Positions 45,087 through 56,509 of a stretch of DNA of 64,000 bases are shown one piece after another (positions within the stretch are counted from its first letter, which is position 1; every line of letters begins with the position of its first letter). The DNA comes from Megamerina dolium (Eukaryota > Arthropoda > Insecta > Diptera > Megamerinidae). The notes beneath the pieces are model-generated. The model was given only the letters and a program-made list of their open reading frames with translations. It was not told the origin of the DNA and did no database searches. Location of the stretch: NCBI GenBank assembly GCA_963854835.1, contig OY978527.1:28103529-28167528 (forward strand), given 5' to 3'. The translations under genes and the position numbers were made by a program.

Positions 45087-45582
45087 TAGCCTAGACAGAC
45101 GGCAGCCTAATTCCGGATTATCGAGTTAATTCGAATTAACTCGGGCATTAACTGCAGTTAATTCTCAAAATAAAAGAGGATTAGAGCAATTTGCGATGGC
45201 AACAATGCTGAAAATTGTCTATTGTGAATTTTTCTCCATCCATTTTACAAAATATTAGGTGTATTCGCTAACAAAAAACCTTCAACAACTGTTAACAGTT
45301 TTCAACATGAAAAGTGTTGGCGAACAAATAAATCCAGCCGTCAATTATGAACGGTGAATGTCAATTTACAAGTTTCTGATAGTTTTCAGTTCACGTACTT
45401 CTTGTAGATTTTCTTATATCGAGAGTGATAGATGATAGAAATTGATAGTGATAGTAATGTAAGTGGACAGACCTAATAAAACAGCAATAAGCCGTTTAGT
45501 TAATCCGCAATACTGCCGTCTGTCAGGTTATTATTTTATTCGGATTAAGTGCGCCGGTAATCCGGAATTAGGCTGCCGTCTA
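45087..45582 (+). mobile_element. Harbinger-like MITE, copy M2 (nested in the Tc1 element)
   Basis: Same family and orientation as M1, flanked by TTA (45084-45086 and 45583-45585). The right terminus has lost about 8 bp (GTCTAGGC) just inside the end. Inserted after the Tc1 copy arrived. Confidence 0.88.
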
Positions 45583-45742
45583 TTATGAAGTTAATAAATT
45601 AATTTAAATTTTGGTTTTTAATAAATAAATATACATCTTGAAAAAAACTGCATAATTTGTTTTTCCATTTAATACGCACTTTCTAGAAAACAAGAAAAAC
45701 TATAGCTGTATAGTTGAATGTAGACTTTAGTCCGTCACTGTA

Positions 45743-46540
45743 CGTAAGATCATAAGGCCCTTTTGTAGAAATAATGCATTAGGCTAAGCGAACATGGTAT
45801 AAAATTTGAGTACCATAAATCACACACGTTTTAAAATTCTTCAATTTTGACGATTAAATGTTAAATAATAATTGGGATCGGAAAAGATAACAGAAGTATC
45901 AAGTACCAAAATGCCTTGTTTCTATTACAAGCCCACTTTTGGAATGGCCATTTAAAAAGAAAATGTTTCCCAACATTTCGGTATAAACATATAAAGAAAT
46001 ATGTAATTGCCGAGAGGAGTGCAGCGTTAAAAGACTAATGATTAAGATGTTCCTCCCATAGAAATGATTTCAAAACAAATTTAATCCAGTGCCTTATGCA
46101 AAGCAACCTAACACGATAATGCTTTAAAAGTATATTTAAAAAAAGGAGAATAAAATATCGAATTATACACATAGTACTCGTATACATATATGCACTGGAC
46201 TTCAATAGTAAAATGAGATATAAATAAATAAGTCATTAAATTTTATTTCCATATTCGTAGTATTGTTGAAATCGACCCAATTAAAAATGCAACGTAAACC
46301 ATAACAAATTTATTTATTATTATTTAAATTATAATATTAGATTATTTTGTTGAGGTATGAAATTGGAATTATCTAATTTGATTTTCATCAATAACAATTT
46401 TAAAGGTATTACGTGACTTACACATTGAGCAACTTGAACATTGCTAATTATGTATAATCTTAATTTGGGATGCAAACAAAGCTGTATTTGAAAAGTTTGT
46501 AATAAATGCGATACTTTGGCCATATAGTTGTTAGTTTATT
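45743..46540. other. Intergenic AT-rich DNA
   Basis: No gene or repeat recognised. Confidence 0.6.
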
Positions 46541-46559
46541 TAGTTACTATAATTCATTA

Positions 46560-49150
46560 TCAACTTTAGTCGCATGGGGAGCGTTTCACCAGTCATTATT
46601 TATGCATGTACTCTCGCCACTTCCTCTGGTCGATGGAGGATTTACCAAATCAAAAATCACGCACAAGGCAGAAGACTGCTCAATCATTACTAACCACGGC
46701 TACGATGTAATATCAAATGGTCAACAGACATATTGGCCGACGGACAAGAGGAAGATACCCGATCTCATAGACTTTGGAGTGGCCAAAGGTTTGCAGATGG
46801 AAAATATCTCCACATAGTGTAATTATGATCTTTCATCTGATCACTCACCCACGGTAATATCTATAAAATCAGCAAGTTCCAAGACAAATGCGTTAGAAAG
46901 AAAATAGACTGGTTGAAATTCAAGAAATATGTAAATTCCCATCTATCTCTAAGTACTGTATTAAGAAACGACCATGATGTAGACTCAGCATTCGAAAAAT
47001 TCAACCAGGTGCTCTCACTAGCTCTCAGCACAGCCACCTGCACAAGGGTGTACAAGCAATCAAACTATAGCCCACACACACCAGCCGACATTGAATTGCT
47101 AGTAAGACAGAAGAGAAGATTCCGAATGCAATGGCAAGAATTCAGATCACCGAATCTGAAAACACAACTACAGCACTGCACTCGAAAGCTAAAGCAAACC
47201 CTAAAATATAACAACACCAAAGAGTTGAAAGAACACATAGCAAAATTAACACCTGGTGAAGCGTCCGACTACTCTTTGTGGAAATCAGCAAAAAACTCAA
47301 ATCGACCAATTCTAAATGATTCCTCCATCCGTTTAAGTGACGGTAATTGAGCTAGAAGCAACTGTGGGAAGGGTTTGGCTTTTGCAAACCACTTAAAAAG
47401 TTTGTTTACACCCAATCCACCCTCTTCACAGTCCTCACTACCAAATTAACTTCTCAACCTTGCATAATAACGCTCAAAATTAGAAAGAAATTAAACCCAA
47501 AAAAATCACCTGGTCCAGATAAAATTACCAGTAAAATGATATAAGACCTACCTCCTGCTTCAGTAATTCATCTCATTCTAACCTTCGTATTAAACACAAT
47601 CCCAAATGCTGGAAAACTTCAAAAATTATTATGATAGCAAAACCAGGAAAATGTCCTACAAAAGTTGCATCGTGCGATTGCGTTCCACAAGGAAGCGTTG
47701 TGGGTCCCTTACTGTATCTCTTATACACTTCAGATATGCGCAACAATAACTATGCATTCATATCGACCTTTGCTGATGATACGGCAATATTGTGCTCTCG
47801 CTCTAACCCCATAGAAGCTACTAAACTCTTGCAGACTCATGTCGATTCTCTCGAAATCTGGTTAGCAAAATGGCGCATAAAAGTCAATGAATCAAAGAGC
47901 GTACATGTAACCTTCACACTAAGGCTAGATACATGTCTCCCACTTAAAATAAATAATCAATCAGTTCCACAATGTTCCTCAACAAAGTACTTGGGTATTC
48001 ACCTCGACCGAAGGCTGACCTGGAACAACCATATAGAGGCAAAGAAAACTCAGATCAAGCTAAAAATTAATCAGTTATGGTGGCTGTTACACAAAAGCTC
48101 AAAGTTGAATCTCGAATACAAAGTGCTATTATATAAAGCAATCCTGAAGCCTATCTGGACTTATGGTATTCAGTTATGGGGCACCGCATCTCCCTCAAAT
48201 ATCGAAAAATTGCAGCGAATACAATCTAAGTACCTACGAATTATTATAAACGCGCCTTGGTATATACTCGTGGTATTCAAAACTGAGAACATACATCAAC
48301 AAAAAAACAAAGAAGAGGAATCGAATCAAAGCTCGATGACTGGTCGATCATTAAGATCGAAGAGCGAATGGACTCTGGAGTTGGGGCAGGAATCTATTCG
48401 GAGTCCTTACAAATATCAACGTCCGTAAAACTCCCTTCTTACTTCAGTTTGTTCCAGGCGGAGTTATACGCGATTCTGCAAGTATGCGAATTGCTTCAGC
48501 AGAGGCACAAAACTAGAAGAGAATTCTCTTCGACAGCCAGGCAGCTATAAAGGCACTAGCCGCACCAACTGTTTAAAGCTCAAAGCTGGTCGGATAATGT
48601 AAACAAATAATAATCTCAATAACTGCCAACTTCGAAGTATCAGTTATCTGGGTTCCAGGACACAAGGGAATCACAGGCAACGAGAATGCTGATGAGCTAG
48701 CCGGTAGGGGCTCATCTGCAGACAATGAACGAACAAAAAATGCCGATGTAGGTGTTCCCCTGGCCGAAGCCAAGGGGATCATTCAAAAATACTACCTAAA
48801 CAAAGTGCAGCGAAAATGGACAAGCACCACAACCTGCGCAATATCAAAAGCCACCTGGCCAGACTACAACGAGAAGGGGATAAGGAGCCTTCTGAGTAGA
48901 CCTAGGGACGTCATACACAAACTAATAGCAGTATGCACAGGCCACTGGGCCATTGGTACACATACAGAGAAAATGGGTATTCCACATAACGACCATTGGA
49001 GAAGGTAGAGCATTTCTTGTGCAAATGCCCGGCCATATCCAGAATCCGATTAACATCCTTAGGTAGCCCTTTCTTTGATAACCTAAGACAGGTATCTAAA
49101 ATAGAGATCTCCCATATCCTTCAATTCATAAACAACTCCGGCTGGTTGTA
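46560..49150 (+). mobile_element. Non-LTR retrotransposon relic (I/jockey group with RNase H)
   Basis: Pieces in order: endonuclease end (TDKRKIPDLIDFGV, then LSSDHSP), linker (46913-47350), NPKKSPGPDKIT, and RT (47631-48270) with VPQGSVVGPLLY, the FADDTA catalytic box and KYLGIHLDRRLTWNNH. An RNase H tail follows with VIWVPGHKGITGNENADELA near 48645-48700, then a CPA-type cysteine region to about 49150. RT motifs between the AKPGK and GVPQGS positions are deleted and several frames are broken. RNase H points to the I/LOA group rather than jockey itself. Confidence 0.85.
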
Positions 49151-50386
49151 ACATATAACATAGGTCTTAGCGAGATTTGAATGTACCCACAATTTATGAG
49201 AAAGTTACAAAGTCCTGCAGAAGTTACATTCAAAAATTACACAACCATCCGAATCCTCTTGCTAGGGAATTGTTGCTGAGCACCGGCCATCGACGATTAA
49301 GAATAAAAGACACATATAATACGCTGTGTAATTGCTAAACCTCGCGACGCAACAAATTGTGATGGAACATAGGGAATATCACATAATTTTAAGTAAGTTT
49401 GTAAGATTTGTATACTTATTGTGAGTTTCTCCAAATAGTAGAATGATTCAATAGATTCTAAGTATTTAAAAAAAAAAGGACACTGATAAATTCTAATCAG
49501 ATTTCACACATTGCTTCAATGTTTCACACGAAACACTCGATTGAAATTTATATACGATTCTTAAGAGATTGTTTCGCTTTTCGCTTCCATTCCCAGTCAA
49601 CTCAACAGGGTGGATGTAAATACCTATGGCTATACTGTTCTTGAACCATCTGTGGATAACTTATACATAATTCTTCTATCGAAATTATTGTTACAGCATT
49701 CAAGTGTTCCCTCATTATCTTAATGGTGCTGCTTGCTTTCGAAACGGCAATAGAAAACTTCCGGGATATGAATTTCCACTCAATGCCCAAAGAATTTCCA
49801 AGTCTCATTTGTATTATCACTTTATTATATATTTATCCATCAAAGTAACATTTAAAATTCTTTTATCGTTGACTTATCAAACAACTCATGGCTATGTATA
49901 CCTATTTTATTAGCGTCCATGTAATTTGTTTGTATTTAAAAAATTTTTTAGCAAAATTACATACATACATATACATATACTTGTATATATAAATATAAGT
50001 ATAAAAGAAGTACATTTACAAATATATTTGCATGTATGTAGATACTTAAGTTAGAAAAAACAACCTTCCAAAAGCAATTTAAATTATTTATTTACATTAC
50101 ATCTAACAAAAGTTTTTATTGTGAAGCAATTACTATATGTGTATTTCTATGAGTTCATTCGACTTGTATAGCGAAAAAAAATATGCCTACATACATATAT
50201 TTATATACTAATATTTATGTAGTGCCAATTTTCAGACCACTTGCTGTGAGCAGGATTTTCAAAAACAATCATAGTCGATTAATCTCTAAATTTCATCACC
50301 TTCGCGTTTTTTTAATGTCTAAACGTGTTGATTTTCGCCATATGACCTGTACACAGGTCGAGTATACACACGAATAGAAAATGAGC
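49151..50386. other. Intergenic AT-rich DNA
   Basis: No gene recognised; ACATACATAT-type simple repeats near 49960-50040 and 50185-50215. Confidence 0.6.
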
Positions 50387-50389
50387 TTA

Positions 50390-50894
50390 TAGCCTAGACG
50401 GCAGCGTTAATCCGGATTAACGACACACTTAATTCGAATAAAATACTAATCTGACAGACGGCAGTATTGCGGATTAACTAAACAGCTGATTGCTGTTTTA
50501 TTAGGTCTGCTCACTTACATTACTATCACAAACAATTTCTGTCATCTGTCACTCTCGATATGAGAAAATGTACAAGAAGTAAGTGAACTGAAAACTATCA
50601 GAAACTTGTAAATTGATATTCACAGTTCGTAATTGACAGCTGGATTTATTTGTTCGCCAACGCTAACAATTGTTGAAAGTTTTTTATAAGCGAACACACC
50701 TATTGTTTTGTAAGTTGGATCGAGAAAAATTCACAGTAGAACTTTCTCAGCAGTGTTGCCTTCGTAAATTGCCCTAATACTCTTTAATTTTGAGAATTAA
50801 CTCTTTGAGTTAATACGGATTAGCTGCAGTTAATGCCCGAGTTAATTCGAATTAAATCGTTAATCCGGATTAACGCTGTCGTCTGTCAGGGCTA
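50390..50894 (-). mobile_element. Harbinger-like MITE, copy M3 (inverted)
   Basis: 505 bp, same family as M1 and M2 but opposite orientation, flanked by TTA (50387-50389 and 50895-50897). More diverged: the ends read TAGCCTAGACGGCAGCGTTA and TAGCCCTGACAGACGACAGC. Confidence 0.87.
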
Positions 50895-50897
50895 TTA

Positions 50898-52350
50898 GCA
50901 TGAGACGAGTCGACGACAGTTGGTTGAAATTGTCAAGTTGAAAAACGTAAACATGAATTTATAACTTGTGTAATTTTTGTTGAAACACGATCTTAAAAAC
51001 ATCAAAGTTTTGCAAATTTCTTCTCTCAACCTTGATCCAGAAAATACAATTCTTCTGATTTTTTTACGTTTCAGATTAAAATATCAAAATAAATTTGCTA
51101 CTGAGACCACAAGATTCAAAATCACTTTCATTGCAACTCGTCATTGGAAAGACTCACATATGAATTCTGAAGGTGAAAAAGCATATTTCGATCTCGGAAT
51201 TTGTGTGTTGATTCGTTCGCAGATAATTACAAGTACATATTTTCAAGCCATTTCAAAACAAAATTCATTGTAAAATGCTGTTTATTCTCACAAATATTTG
51301 TAAATTCTTGCTAATAATAAAGAAATTTGTAATTTTCCCGACCAATATTTAATATTATACACTGGCGTAATTTATTAGTTTGCATAAATGCCAAAAATCC
51401 TGGCATACAACGTGGCATACATTTATGAGAAAATTTAATTGCAACGTTAATCCATTAATTTGAAGCTACAACTTAATAAATGACACTATACTACATACGT
51501 GTACATGGTTAATAATCAGAAAATATCAAAAATATTTAAATATGTGAATAGTACATGGTTTGCGAAAAAATCATGGCAACGGTAATAAATAATAAAGGCG
51601 ATCATATGAAATACATGTGTAGTTAAATATTTAAATACTGTGTTACTAATTTCAAATAATTTATAATTTAATTGAAATAAATTCTATGAACTCTCAACAA
51701 CCTTCGAACTGTATGTACATGTATGCAGGTTATATCTATTGAAAAATTCATTTGTACGTTACGTACATGCATGTCAGCAATACTATAACGACATTTTGTA
51801 TAAAAACAATAAAAGAAATTATATAAACAGTACAATATTTAATAGAGAAATAAAGACAAAGCATTGTGATTATGATAATGGAACGGTGGTGTGCGCATGT
51901 GCACCCACAAATACCGGTAGGCAGTTAACGTTTAGAGTAGCAATATTTATGTAATCGACAAATATGTGAGAAAAAAGTTTAAGAGCGCCAGTTATCAATA
52001 CAATTATTTTTTTTCACTTGTTTATGCATTTACTTACTATACTTTGAAAACAATCAACTTCATCATTCATGTTCTAATAAATACGAGTACCTATGTTATA
52101 TGTAATCAGTAACGTATACATTATATGCAATTTATTAGGAAAACATTAATTTTACAAAAATGTACCTAAATGTGTAAATAAATTGCCCTTGATTTTCATT
52201 TTTAGTTGTGCGTTGAAGAAATGTAATTTCAAAAAAATAACACAATTGAACATACATACCCATCGGGAAAGTGGGAGCTCCAGGAGGCCTCGGAGAGCGC
52301 TTAATAATTAGCAGCGAGCGCACCCTGCCCCTTCCTTGTATATTAACATT
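50898..52350. other. Intergenic AT-rich DNA
   Basis: No gene or repeat that I can support; the short open frames near 50977 and 51739 have no recognisable motifs. Confidence 0.55.
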
Positions 52351-52354
52351 ACAT

Positions 52355-52485
52355 GTCATTGACCTTTTGATCCGTAGGTCTTTTGTTCAAACCTCGGCTG
52401 AGGCAACTTTAATATCGATAATATTTTTATTTCGAACGGTACCCATTTGTTGGCAAGCAATTGGCAGTTGTTTTTTCGGCAAAAA
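52355..52485 (+). mobile_element. SINE head fragment (old copy)
   Basis: Carries the family sequence 'gatccgtaggtc', box B-like GTTCAAACC, 'ctttaatatcga' and 'ttcgaacggtaccca', then stops where a mariner relic begins. Confidence 0.7.
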
Positions 52486-53130
52486 AGGCATATTCTCCAT
52501 TTAGTTCGATACATTTAGTCCAGCTTATTTTCAATTTTTTTATTCCTTCCGAATAATAGTTTTTATCAAATTCACCAAAAAAGGTATTTGTTTCATGAAT
52601 GACCTTTCCATTTGACTCAAATCTCTTACCGCCAATTCATTTCCTCAGCTTTGGAAACAGTAAATAGTCGCATGTGTCAAAAACTGTCGCCATGTCTTTG
52701 TTGGCTGACAGAACCGCTTTGTCGATTTAGATTGTCCCTTGGCTTCTGGTGTGTTGTGACGAATTCATGTTTCGTCCACGATTACTACTAGATCGGTTTG
52801 CGTTTGAATATCGCCACGCACTTTTTTGAAGCCAAATGACTACGTTTATTTTCAATTGTAAGTGAATGAGGCATATCCAAATATTGATATAAAATGTGAT
52901 GTGCCCACTCAGTTGAGATGGCTACAGGCTCAGCCACATCACACACTTTCATTTGCCGATCGTCCAATATCGTTTCATGGATTTTATCGACTATTTCTAA
53001 CGTTATGACCTCTTTTGGGAAGTCTAAACGTCACTTGTGTATGTGTATGACCACAACGGAATTCAGTAAATCAGTGCTTAACCATTGAAGTTGATGGTGT
53101 AGAGTCTCCATAGCATGTATGAAGGTATTT
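52485..53130 (-). mobile_element. Degenerate mariner transposase relic
   Basis: The minus strand translates to EVITLEIVDKIHETILDDRQ, then MKVCDVAEPVAISTEWAHHI (the mariner second HTH region), then CDYLLFPKL...GGKRFES and KLKISWTKCIELNGEYA at the C-terminus. Many stops and gaps; no inverted ends seen. Confidence 0.75.
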
Positions 53131-53189
53131 CTTGGTTTTGTTTATAAGTACACGAAATCTCCGAAACCAACTTAAAAGTAAGTCTAATA

Positions 53190-53556
53190 AATAAAAAAAA
53201 AATAAATATGTGGCACTTAAAGCCCCAAAGGACTCATTGGCCGAGCTTCTCTTCCATTACTGTTGTGCGTCTTAAATTTGGACAGTATTAGAAGGGACCT
53301 ACTTATTTTAGCCGGTTCCGAACGGCAGAACACTTGTGACATCACTTTTTCTGAGCTTTGTCACAGAGTTCTTTAAGAAGCTTTTTCATGGCAAGTTGTT
53401 ACTGTCGGAAGAATTGCCAATTGCTTGCCGACAGGTGGGTACCATTCGAAAGAAAAATCTTTTCGATATTAAATTTGTTATGCATCAGCCGGGGATTGAA
53501 CCCACGACCTACAGATCAGAAGGCGAGCACACTAACCACTGAGCTACGGCACCCAT
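53190..53556 (-). mobile_element. tRNA-derived SINE, copy C
   Basis: Reverse orientation, 11-bp duplication TAAGTCTAATA (53179-53189 and 53557-53567). Head at right with GAGCTACGGCACCCA complement (boxes A and B present), body as in copy A, A/T tail at left. It appears to have landed in or beside an older SINE 3' fragment. Confidence 0.88.
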
Positions 53557-53567
53557 TAAGTCTAATA

Positions 53568-53650
53568 CTGTCCACAATTTAATACGCAAAACAGCACTGG
53601 AAGAGAAGCTTTGCCATAGGGCCCTTCAGTGCCTATAAGTGCCACATATT
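53568..53650 (+). mobile_element. SINE 3' fragment
   Basis: Begins 'ctgtccacaatttaatacgc' and ends 'gtgccacatatttattt', the 3' third of the same SINE in + orientation, abutting copy C. Confidence 0.7.
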
Positions 53651-54399
53651 TATTTGTTTTTTCGATGAATACACCTAATATTGTATGAACAAATTGAATA
53701 AATCTCGAGAACCTCTAATGACGAATATCAGTGAAGATTCAGAACTATTAGACCAATACTCTTCAAAAGGATTTTTATTAATTTCAAATTGACATTTTTA
53801 AAGCAAATGAAAATATTTAAATAATAAAAAAAATATTTCGCAAGTTCGTAGCTTTGCATTTACCATTGTATATTATATTCTCAATTTCTAAGGAAAGCGT
53901 AATTCCTAATTTCATCCACAATTTCGTCTTCATATGCGCATACTTCTGTGCATTTATATCGCTCAGGCAAACTCAGATAATCTGCATATCACTGGACTGG
54001 CCAACTTTTATACTGAAACAATATGAGACAATTGCATCTAATGTAGAGAATAGATTCGGAGTTGTAACCCTCTCAGTTATTTCTTGTGGCCACTTGAATA
54101 TATCGGATGAATAATAAACTAACAATTTTGCAATACTCACTAGTAGTGATAATAGTACGAGTACGTTTAACGTGTGAATCTTATAAAGTTAAATAATCAA
54201 TTCTACTGTTTACATGTAGCAGGTGGTCGGTATGTAGCTGGTATTGGAGGTGTTTATTAAACTACGTTTGACTCATCCAATCTAAGTGAGTAAGCTTCAC
54301 TTTCAACTTGAATTTATGTTTCAATTGGAACATTGTATAGGTAGATATGTACCTACCTATTAAAAAAAAAGAGATAGAATCTCACAATTACGTGATAAG
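53651..54399. other. Intergenic; possible orphan terminal exon at 54219-54262
   Basis: Mostly featureless. After TTTACATGTAG at about 54218 (acceptor-like), an open stretch encodes AGGRYVAGIGGVY followed by TAA. This resembles the composition and ending of the Gly/Tyr-rich protein downstream. Confidence 0.25.
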
Positions 54400-54407
54400 T
54401 ATAAAAG
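54400..54407 (+). promoter_or_regulatory. TATA box of the Gly/Tyr-rich gene
   Basis: TATAAAAG about 100 bp upstream of the ATG and some 30 bp upstream of a plausible transcription start near 54430. Confidence 0.65.
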
Positions 54408-54500
54408 TCACTGTAATGCTGGGAAATAATATTAGTTGCCGTTTAGAAGTTGGTTAGTACATAAATCGTTCGAACAGTTTTCAACTCCGGCATAGACAAG

Positions 54501-55346
54501 ATGCAGTGCTATGTAAGTGTATGTGTAGGTGTATGTGATATTTAAGGATTAGTTTAAATCTATATGGAAACATGGAAGACATACTAATAATAATAATAAA
54601 CGTTGAACATTCATACAATTGATGGCAAAATATGATACCTCTACTATAGGCCATACTCGCTACAGTATTTGCACTACTAATAGCTGCAACAATAGCTGCC
54701 TCTACGGATGAAGCAATCGTGTCGGTTTCCAATCCTACAGACGGAACCCAAGAATTGAGAGCATCTGCCAGTAGTTTGGATCCATTGCAGGAGAAGAAAC
54801 AAGAAAAGCGATATGTTGGCTATAATAGTGTTGGTTACGGTGGTTATGGAAGCGGTTTGGATTATTACAATCCATACTCATCCAGATTGCTGGGCCTCGG
54901 TGAGACGCCATGTAATTATTAAGCAATAATTTTACTCTGTGAAAACCAAGATGCTATCAATTATAAATTTCATTAAAGATGCAGGCTATAATGGATTAGG
55001 CGGCTATGGTGCTTATGCTGGCACCGGTGGCTATGGCGGTTATGGTGGTTATGGCGGTTATGGTGGATATGGTTCCGGTTATGGTGCTTACGGTAGTGGA
55101 TATGGTTCCGCATATGGAAGTTATCCCTACTACAATTCATATTACAATTCTCGTCTTGGTTACCCTTACTCACGTTATGGCAGTTATGGCGGTTATGGCT
55201 ACAATAGTTATCCATCGAACTACTATTCGAGCAATTATGCAAATAGTATTGTCGGTGGTGGTCTTGGAGGTCTGGGCGCAGTGGGTGCTGTACCCCCAAT
55301 TGGTGGTTATCAGTATGGTCCAGGCATTTCCGGCACTGTCTACTAA
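54501..55346 (+). CDS. Small secreted Gly/Tyr-rich (cuticle-like) protein
   Basis: Three exons: 54501-54512, 54650-54899 and 54985-55346; 207 residues. The first exon encodes only MQCY, a common layout for insect cuticle and other secreted proteins. Exon 2 completes a signal peptide (ILATVFALLIAATIAAS), then a polar segment ending in KKQEKR, a possible dibasic processing site. The rest is low-complexity: GYGGYGGYGGYG runs, YYNSYYNSRLGYPYSRYGSY, and a hydrophobic Gly/Ala/Val/Pro C-terminus ending GTVY. Probably a structural extracellular protein such as cuticle, chorion or silk-like. No chitin-binding R&R motif is visible. AATAAA sequences follow near 55412-55440. The exact family is not recognised. 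Confidence 0.8.
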
Positions 55347-55554
55347 TTCTAAGAGGGCTGATACAGATAATCAAAAAATTTTAGTCGAATATAAAAGTAT
55401 ATTTTGTTTATTAATAAAAAAAAACACATTTAATACAATAAAAAAGAAAATTAAATTAAATTAATGAAATGAATATGAATAAATAAGTTCGAAAAACGAT
55501 ACACTGGAAATCAACTTCACATAATTCATGTTGTGGACCGACTCTTATTTATGA

Positions 55555-56110
55555 TACTTACATATTTTTCAATGTTCTTCGCTAGCTGGCGCCAGTTAAT
55601 AAATCTACTCTCTGACAGGTTATCTAGTCTCTCCACTGAGGGTTGTCAATATCGGCATGCAGTTCAAACAGATGCAAAGATCTTGCGTCGGACTTTCTTT
55701 CTTTCGTAAATTCCAAACATTCTCTCATCTGTAGTGGTAATTGTAAAGGTTTCTCCAGACTGATGTCATTACAGGTTTCAATGCTGGTTCCAAGACGGAC
55801 AGATCTTTACTACTCCGACAGTTTAGTTTTCAGTGGAATATTATTCACTTGTACTTTTTGTTCGTTGACACTGAGTACTTCGTCTTTCCCTCGATCACAG
55901 TAAAACCCTTTCGATGAGGCTATTCCCAATTCAGAGAATGCTGCACTGACTGCTCCCGTATTCATGCCGACTATGTCAATTCGTCGGTATATGCCAACAG
56001 CATGACACTTTTGTTGAAGTTGGTGTCCTTATGCCGCAGCACGTTTTACTTCCTGAGGATTGAAAGAGTCAAACGATAATGAAACACCTTGCCTGAAACC
56101 CTGTTCGGTA
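55555..56110 (-). mobile_element. RTE-like non-LTR relic, shorter copy
   Basis: Parallels the longer relic at 56510-57790, including the tail 'ctagctggcgccagtta', 'tcaatatcggcatgcagttc', and near 55950-56040 the complement of the YADDI catalytic region. Internal deletions and stops throughout. Confidence 0.7.
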
Positions 56111-56149
56111 TTAAACAGCAGGGAGGGCTCCATGCTTCTTAATAATAAT

Positions 56150-56426
56150 AATAATTTTTTATATGGCACTTATGGGCCCCAAAGGGCCCTTTGGCCGAGC
56201 TTTTCTTCTAGTCTCTGTTGTGCGTAATATATAAGACAGTTCTAGAAGGGACTTACTTATATTAGCCGATTCGCACAGTTATTACAGTTATCACAGAGTT
56301 ATTTTGGAAGCTTCTTAGCGTACCGTTCGAAAGAAAAACTCTTTTCATTATTAAAGGTGTGCTTCAGTCGGGGATTGAATAGACGACCTACAGATCAGAA
56401 GGCCGAAGCGCAATAATAATACCCAC
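56150..56426 (-). mobile_element. tRNA-derived SINE, copy D
   Basis: Reverse orientation, tail at left ('atatggcacttatgggcccc') and head at right ending ACCCAC near 56421-56426. The box A region is replaced by ATT repeats. It lies between the two RTE-like relics, within AAT-repeat DNA. Confidence 0.75.
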
Positions 56427-56509
56427 AATAATAATAATAACAATTATAATTGTGGTCGTTGTGATTACTTACTTTCTTACTTATGTGGCCATAACAACCG
56501 AGTATCGAT

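Larger units (their letters stand above)
43619..45740 (-). mobile_element. Tc1-like transposon with a nested MITE
   Basis: Terminal repeats CAGTGACGGACTAAA(A/G)TCT-like at both ends, flanked by TA (43617-43618 and 45741-45742). Total 2,122 bp; subtracting the nested MITE and its duplication (45084-45582) leaves about 1.6 kb, the usual Tc1 size. One transposase frame on -. Confidence 0.92.
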
